Assembly (NCBI GenBank): GCA_949710005.1
Contig: OX453282.1
Span: forward strand, 1,239,501 to 1,303,500
DNA: 64,000 bases
From: Ricordea florida
Taxonomy: Eukaryota > Cnidaria > Anthozoa > Corallimorpharia > Ricordeidae
Direction of reading: 5' to 3'
This document shows, piece after piece, positions 57,293-64,000 of the stretch. Made by a program: the position numbers and the translations under genes. How positions within the stretch are numbered: the stretch's first letter is position 1; the number at the start of each line of letters is the position of its first letter. The notes beneath the pieces were generated by a model. That model saw only the letters and a list, made by a program, of their open reading frames with translations, was not told where the DNA came from and did not search any database.

Positions 57293-60200
57293 ATGACGGA
57301 AATACTTTGTCGTTGGCTTAATGATGAAGTAAAACTTAGCAGGGTAATAGGTAAGAGCTTTATAATGAGATTTTTTGCAATTTCTTTCCGTTTAGACTTC
57401 TATTCTTTGACAAGTTCCGTAGCTTATATTCAAGTTGTACATGCATGCAGTACACAGTAGCGCCTGTGCTATCATTTGGCCATGAGAAAAACGGAACAGC
57501 CTTTCCGGTTCCATTTTATTTTGACTTCTGCTTCAAAGATTTTGTTCAGCTGATGTCGCAGATTGGTGTTTTTATTCTATTTAAAATGACCAGAAAGTGC
57601 GAAGTTGCATGTTTTCGTCTGATTTAACCGCCTGTTTTTTGTTATGTTTTTTTCCTCTTCAGATCCAACAAATATCTCTAAAGAGTTTGCCACAGGATTC
57701 CTGCTTGGCGAGCTACTCAGCAAACATGACTTGCAAGAAGATTTCTCCTTGTTTTCACAAAACACGTAAGTGTCCAAAATTTTTTGTTTAACTTCAGAAT
57801 TTGATTTACATGTATCATCAACAGTGATTACTGTTAAATCAATGGTCATTTAATGAATTCATGACTTGATATACGAATCGATTTTCTCTAGCCCACAGTA
57901 CACACTCTATTATATTGTAGTAGATATATGAGTTATGCTTGATATTTAGCTATTTACAGAAGTCGTAAAAAGTAAAATTAAATTCATTTAAGTAAATAAT
58001 CAGTATTGACGGTATTCCTAAAAATTATATTAATTTGAAAAGATGTTATAGATATTTTCACAGAAGTCTGTTTTATTTTTTTTTTCATTATTTGCCATAC
58101 CAAATAACCTGGTTGCAGCCACTGTGTTATTAAGTTTGTGGTTTGGTTAATTGTGATTCATAAAACAGAAAAAAGTACAGTTCTCTTGGGTATGTTTATA
58201 AGCCCTGTATCACTAATAATTGCATTTTGTGATGTGATTTTCCATTTTGAAGCACATCTGATTCCAAGCTTCATAACTTCACTCGACTTGAGCCTACTTT
58301 GAAGCTTCTGGAAGTACCTTATGACACCAATGTGGTAAGTTGACTGGTCACACATCGTTTAAAGTAATATATCAAACACAAGATACAGTATGTGTTTTAT
58401 CACACATAAAACAGAGGAGAGAGTTGAATATGACATGCAGTGGAGTATATTTGAAGAAATTAGAGGTGATTGATATGTGATGAAACACATGTATTAATTG
58501 AGTGTTGGATATTACCTTCCCAAATGAAATTATTTTGAAGGAGGAAGTAGATATGCAAAAACCAGCCGTTTTTCATCAGATATTCAAATACATCACCATT
58601 CCAGATTCTTTCTCTTGTGCATTATTGATGAGTTTTGGAATTACAACCTCCATAGCAATCAAAAAGGCAAGGTAAATATTTCTGATTAAAAGCCACAATT
58701 CATTTAGATTAAAGAGAACAATATTTTTTTGCTTTAGTTTATACCAATGAAGCAACCTCAGTGACAAGAATTGACACTGGCCATGGAAAAAAAAACAAAA
58801 ACAAAAAACAAAATGATGGGCCTACATATTTGTACATGCTGCTAAGTATGGTTATAAGGTTTTTAATACATACAGCTGTTGCATGCTAAGATTATTGTTA
58901 AGTGTTGATTAACTTACACCTCTGCATTATTTTTTCAGGCGCAAGCCATTATGAATGAGAACCACAGTGCTATAACCAGACTCATGTACCAGCTTTTTAT
59001 AGCACTAGGCAAGAAATCTGTAAGTTTCGGTTTATAGTGGAACATTAGGTTATAACGAACTCATGGGAATTGCACATTCAAAAGTGCAATTAATGATTAC
59101 CAGGTGTAACTGAATTACCAGTATCAAGCTGTTAGGCAAGTAGGATTTGAAAAGTTTCAAAACTAGAAAATCTGCATGAAAGGGTTTTTGCAATTTTTTA
59201 TTACAGTAGAGTCCTGACTTCTTGTAACCTCAGTTTCTCAAACCTCCTTCAGGTCATTTTCTATGTAATCCTACCCTCGATATCTCAAACTCCCAATAAC
59301 TCAAATCAATTTTCCCTTCCCTTGGAGGTTCAAGAATTCGGGATTTAATTGACTTTATATTAGTGTTGTAGCAGTTATACTGCTCAGGACCAATAGGAAT
59401 AAATATATTTTGTTGAACATTTAATATAATTATACTACTTAATAACCAACCACAGTACTAAATCTGTTGAAGAACTTTTTAAAGTTATTTTAGAGTACAG
59501 AAACATTGTCTATGTTGTAGTTCAATTTTTTCCTTGGTTCAAATTTTATTTTCCTTTGTTTTCTGGTATGGTAATGTGTGATAATGAGTTTGAAACAAAG
59601 GAAAATAAAATTTGAACCAAGGATAAAATTGAACTACAACATCTATAAAAATGAGCATGTAATTTTATTAACTATGCAATGTATAATTATTCCCAAATGT
59701 AAATACTAACTTATGTTTTCAGAAAATGGGACTGACTGGTGTTGCTATGGAAACTATGAGACCGCGTGGCCCAGTGAAACTGGAGAGTATAGAAAGTGGT
59801 CTATATAAAGAGGTGAATATTACTAACTTTTCTGAGAGAGCTACAGGTACTTAGGCCCTTTGTTTACAAGTTCTGAGTAGTGCTGTAGTGGATGACATTC
59901 ATCCTTTGAAGTGAGTGCTCAAACGAAAACCATTCAGTCATGAGACAGCTAACATAAATTTGCATTCATTTTTACATGGTAACAGTGACATACAAATGGC
60001 TTTTCAGTTTTGATTGGCTCATTAACAATCTTTAATTGGCTTTGCAGCTGTGTGTAAAGCTCTCCATCTTATCAGTCTGTAGATTTTCAAATTCTCTAAT
60101 TTGCCAAGCAGTAAATTGTCTCAGTCCTCACATAAGCTGCCTAGTTAGTGATCTGCTATGTAGAATTAAAGCACTCAGTTGTCATTCTAAGATATTGCAG

Positions 60201-63200
60201 TGGTTTTGAGTTATATGAAGTTTACATAATAATACATAGTAGGATTATAATGTTTTATGTGTAATTTAATAAATGAGCAGGAGTGGTTTATCAGATATAA
60301 AACACGAGGTGTAGCCAAGTGTTTCATACTGATAATGCATGAAATGTGAGTTTATTGAGTGGCTTCAAAAACTTTTATACAGACCTATTCATTATTGTAT
60401 ACACTAAACTTTGGATTTTGGTTTATTTTGACGAAGAAAATTGAACACAAATGTTAGCCATGTCTATATTTATAGTTATCTGATATAGACATGGCTAACA
60501 TTTGCTAATAATGTTTGAAAACATTAAATTTTCCTGTATTTTCCGTATGAATTATTAATGCATTTTGGAATTTTTAATAATAATTATTGTTGGGTTATAT
60601 GTGTCACTGACAGTAACAGTCAATTTCAATTGAAATTTTTTGAAGATTTATTGTTTTAAAATGAATTAGACTGTAGCCATTAAGGTTAAAGCTACATTTA
60701 GTATTTAATTTGGTGCTCTGACTTGTAAATATGCATTGTTTAACATAATGGTAAATAAATTAAATGTTTTGTATTGAATAATAATTTATTAATCTAAAAG
60801 TTTTGATAATTGTCGTTGCAAAGTATAAACTGAATTAAATGACACATAAAAATACTTTACCGCTATATTGCAGTGGTAACAGTTTAAAGGCAAAACCTTT
60901 CTACTTTTTTTTTTTTATATGTAAAGTAAATAACTTGTAGAATTCCTACTTCTTGCCAACTATTAGTTGGTCCTTTCATGGTTAGGTCAAGGCACACTGT
61001 ACATGAAAAAAAATATTGAAAAATTTAATATACCGGTATGTCATAAATATCACCATTTCTGACAACCATGCAGATCCCTTGTAGGCCTGGTCTCTTTCCC
61101 AGACTAAGTAACTTTTTCTGGAAAATTGTTAGTACTTCAAAATCTTCAGTTTAACAACACTGTTATTGGTACTGTATATCATGTAGTTTAATGCCAGACC
61201 TAGAGTGTTTGTCAGTTACTGAGCAACAACAACTTCTATAATGATTTCTGTTGTTGTTGCTCTTAACTGACAAACACTCAGATACTATTATTATTTATTG
61301 ATCTATTAATTGTGGTAGGAGGTTCTCAGTATGTCAAATACTATTATTATTTATTGATCTATTAATTGTGGTAGGAGGTTCTCAGTATGTCAAATACTAT
61401 TATTATTTATTGATCTATTAATTGTGGTAGTTCTCAGTATGTCAAATACTATTATTATTTATTGATCTATTAATTGTGGTAGTTCTCAGTATGTCAAATA
61501 CTATTATTATTTATTGATCTATTAATTGTGGTAGGAGGTTCTCAGTATGTCAAATGCTATTATTATTTATTGATCTATTAATTGTGGTAGGGGGTTCTCA
61601 GTATGTCAAATACTATTATTATTTATTGATCTATTAATTGTGGTAGGGGGTTCTCAGTATGTCAAATACTATTATTATTTATTGATCTATTAATTGTGGT
61701 AGGGGGTTCTCAGTATGTCAAATACTATTATTATTTATTGATCTATTAATTGTGGTAGGGGGTTCTCAGTATGTCAAATACTATTATTATTTATTGATCT
61801 ATTAATTGTGGTAGGGGGTTCTCAGTATGTCAAATACTATTATTATTTATTGATCTATTAATTGTGGTAGGGGGTTCTCAGTATGTCAAATACTATTATT
61901 ATTTATTGATCTATTAATTGTGGTAGGGGGTTCTCAGTATGTCAAATACTATTATTATTTATTGATCTATTAATTGTGGTAGGAGGTTCTCAGTATGTCA
62001 AATACTATTATTATTTATTGATCTATTAATTGTGGTAGGGGGTTCTCAGTATGTCAAATACTATTATTATTTATTGATCTATTAATTGTGGTAGGGGGTT
62101 CTCAGTATGTCAAATACTATTATTATTTATTGATCTATTAATTGTGGTAGGGGGTTCTCAGTATGTCAAATACTATTATTATTTATTTATCTATTAATTG
62201 TGGTAGGGGGTTCTCAGTATGTCAAATACTATTATTATTTATTGATCTATTAATTGTGGTAGGGGGTTCTCAGTATGTCAAATACTATTAATATTTATTG
62301 ATCTATTAATTGTGGTAGGGGGTTCTCAGTATGTCAAATACTATTATTATTTATTGATCTATTAATTGTGGTAGGGGGTTCTCAGTATGTCAAATACTAT
62401 TATTATTTATTGATCTATTAATTGTGGTAGGGGGTTCTCAGTATGTCAAATACTATTATTATTTATTGATCTATTAATTGTGGTAGGGGGTTCTCAGTAT
62501 GTCAAATACTATTATTATTTATTGATCTATTAATTGTGGTAGGGGGTTCTCAGTATGTCAAATACTATTATTATTTATTGATCTATTAATTGTGGTAGGA
62601 GGTTCTCAGTATGTCAAATACTATTATTATTTATTGATCTATTAATTGTGGTAGGAGGTTCTCAGTATGTCAAATACTATTATTATTTATTGATCTATTA
62701 ATTGTGGTAGGGGGTTCTCAGTATGTCAAATACTATTATTATTTATTGATCTATTAATTGTGGTAGGGGGTTCTCAGTATGTCAAATACTATTAATATTT
62801 ATTGATCTATTAATTGTGGTAGGGGGTTCTCAGTATGTCAAATACTATTATTATTTATTGATCTATTAATTGTGGTAGGGGGTTCTCAGTATGTCAAATA
62901 CTATTATTATTTATTGATCTATTAATTGTGGTAGGGGGTTCTCAGTATGTCAAATACTATTATTATTTATTGATCTATTAATTGTGGTAGGAGGTTCTCA
63001 GTATGTCAAATACTATTAATATTCATGAGTGAATTTTGAAATCAGTAAATTCCTTGCATTTTATATAGAAAACCTCTAATGGGGAGGTATTAGACTGCCT
63101 GCAGTTACTTTTCAAATCTGTGACTACATGCAGTGACTTTGCGTATAAACAGTTTCCCATTAGGTCTTGCAACAAATGATCTTCAAAGAGACAGAAGCAC

Positions 63201-64000
63201 AAATAAATTTTTTAGCTCAATCAGAATTGATATTTTTAGCTTGTTTGGGTTAATGAGGAATATTGCAGTTCACCCAGACAAACTAGAAAATAATGAATAA
63301 TTCTTTCTTCAATGACAGTTAGATTTTCTATTGTTCAGTTATTTTTTGTGCATGCAACCTTGTTGATTTAACTTTGAAGTGCACTCCAGCCAGCACTTTT
63401 CTTCTCAATCGACATAATTTATCACTTGATGGCAATAAAGAGTGCACTTTTCTATCTGTTTATCTCAGAAAATCCCCCTCTGTCAAGACAGTGTCATCAT
63501 TGCTAAGGAGCTGCTTCAAACAACAGTTGAAAGTTTTGTGCAAGAAGTTGTGATAGAGACAATTCATGAACAAATTGCAGACTTGGTAGTTGAACTTGTC
63601 AGGGATTTACAGGAGATTTCTTTTAGCGTTGTGCATGACATGAAGTCAGTTGTTGCACAAATCCGTGAGCTAGGCCAGGAAAAATGGTTGAAAAAATATG
63701 CCAGAAATATAATGAAAGATGCCTTGCTGACATCCCGTGATGTCATGGAGTTTGTAAATGAACTTGACAATGTTATTAGACTTTTGAAATACCAAGTGAG
63801 GAACCCAGTTAGGGGATCAGTTTTTAAATTATATTAAAGTTGGTGAAATACAAGATGCATGGACCATTGATGTTTCTTTTCAAGATAGCTAATACATGCA
63901 CATTTCATCACTAATTATAGGCTAGACAGTAACTCAAATTATTTCACAAAGTGACCATGATTAAACCACTAATGCATATGAAGCAGGCATTTTAAGATTG
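57293..64000 (+). CDS. SPEF2: Sperm flagellar protein 2 (SPEF2/KPL2), 5' part
   Basis: SPEF2 is a central-pair (C1b) axonemal protein needed for motile cilia and sperm tails. Five exons are clear: 57293-57350, 57663-57765, 58253-58334, 58939-59019, 59723-59812, with GT/AG borders and phases 1, 2, 0, 0, 0. They encode the N-terminal CH-like domain: MTEILCRWLNDEVKLSRVID, FATGFLLGELL, KLHNFTRLEPTLKLLEVPYD, ITRLMYQLFIALGKKS and MGLTGVAMETMRP. This order and wording match SPEF2 from its first methionine. The frame is open at the end of exon 5 (IESGLYKE), so the gene goes on. Intron 5 holds hairpins and a large minisatellite. The next in-phase exon (63469-63795) does not look like SPEF2 and may belong to another gene; the rest of SPEF2 is beyond the window or not recognised. 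Confidence 0.82.
59510..59646. mobile_element. Foldback MITE in SPEF2 intron 4
   Basis: CTATGTTGTAGTTCAATTTT pairs with AAAATTGAACTACAACATCT, and the inner arms CCTTGGTTCAAATTTTATTT pair with AAATAAAATTTGAACCAAGG perfectly. The loop is about 35 bp. Confidence 0.75.
60449..60504. repeat. Perfect 21-bp-arm palindrome in SPEF2 intron 5
   Basis: AAATGTTAGCCATGTCTATA and ATATAGACATGGCTAACATTT pair around a short AT loop. Non-coding. Confidence 0.6.
61204..61279. repeat. Hairpin at the left edge of the minisatellite
   Basis: GAGTGTTTGTCAGTTA pairs with TAACTGACAAACACTC, and GCAACAACAAC with GTTGTTGTTGC. The minisatellite begins at the next base. Confidence 0.65.
61280..63016. repeat. Minisatellite, about 31 copies of a 56-bp unit
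   Basis: The unit runs TACTATTATTATTTATTGAT, then CTATTAATTGTGGTAGG(A/G), then GGTTCTCAGTATGTCAAA. Copies are almost identical. Variants: the A/G site in GTAGG(A/G)GG, two adjacent shorter units lacking the GGAG at that place, a few with ATTAATATTT, one with TTTATTTATC, and one with AATGCTATT. Such homogeneity points to recent tandem expansion or frequent unequal exchange. It lies in SPEF2 intron 5. Copy number is estimated from length and could be affected by assembly. Confidence 0.95.
63469..63795 (+). CDS. Exon of unknown identity, helical
   Basis: A clean exon: TTTATCTCAG before it and GTGAGG after it, 327 nt, phase 0 at both ends, fully open (109 codons). The product is predicted to be long alpha-helix, rich in V, E and L, for example LLQTTVESFVQEVVIETIHE and RELGQEKWLKKYARNIMKD. 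It fits the phase of SPEF2 exon 5 but does not resemble the SPEF2 region that should come next. It could be a lineage-specific SPEF2 exon or part of another gene that begins in 59.8-63.4 kb. Its patterns of E/V-rich helices recall GANP/MCM3AP-like proteins, but weakly. Confidence 0.5.
63796..64000. other. Intron start at the window edge; nothing recognised
   Basis: Follows the donor GTGAGG; no further exon before the end. Confidence 0.4.

Noticed and set aside
61280..63016. Regular repeat array resembling a CRISPR array
   Set aside because: The units are contiguous with no unique spacers, AT-rich, and lie in an intron of an animal gene. It is a minisatellite.

Overview
The window reads as animal nuclear DNA, most likely from an anthozoan cnidarian such as a stony coral. 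It is AT-rich, its genes carry GT/AG introns, and it is crowded with CR1/L2-like, R4-like and L1-like LINEs, tRNA-derived SINEs and short foldback (MITE-like) elements. It holds conserved animal genes (EIF2B3, glutamine synthetase, ABHD4/5, SPEF2). Species assignment is inference; nothing bacterial or viral was recognised.

Region 1 (about 0.1-23.9 kb) is a large, old inverted duplication. Its two arms meet near 16.2-16.96 kb and carry head-to-head copies of a cAMP-receptor/GPR157-like GPCR gene. The left copy (minus strand) keeps open exons for TM1-2, TM3, TM6-7 and the tail. The right copy (plus strand) is broken by a MITE inside exon 1 and by a stop codon in the TM3 exon. Each arm has gained its own LINEs: a CR1/L2-like LINE nested inside an older one at 2.3-6.3 kb, a decayed LINE at 11.9-14.6 kb, and a LINE with a long open RT frame at 18.8-21.06 kb.

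Region 2 (26-53 kb) is gene-dense: glutamine synthetase copy A (minus), EIF2B3 (plus, 11 exons, complete), an intronless ABHD4/5-like hydrolase (minus), and glutamine synthetase copy B (minus). The two glutamine synthetases have identical intron positions and phases and flank the other two genes. The EIF2B3 introns hold MITEs, an internally deleted piggyBac element, an R4-like LINE carrying two identical piggyBac-type MITEs, and a SINE split by an L1-like LINE.

Region 3 (53-64 kb) holds a foldback repeat, a decayed LINE, and the 5' part of a SPEF2-like sperm-flagellar gene (plus), whose intron 5 contains a minisatellite of about 31 copies of a 56-bp unit. The gene runs off the right edge.

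The genes do not form one pathway. The glutamine synthetases assimilate ammonium, EIF2B3 acts in translation initiation, the ABHD protein in lipid metabolism, SPEF2 in the axoneme, and the GPCR pair in signalling.
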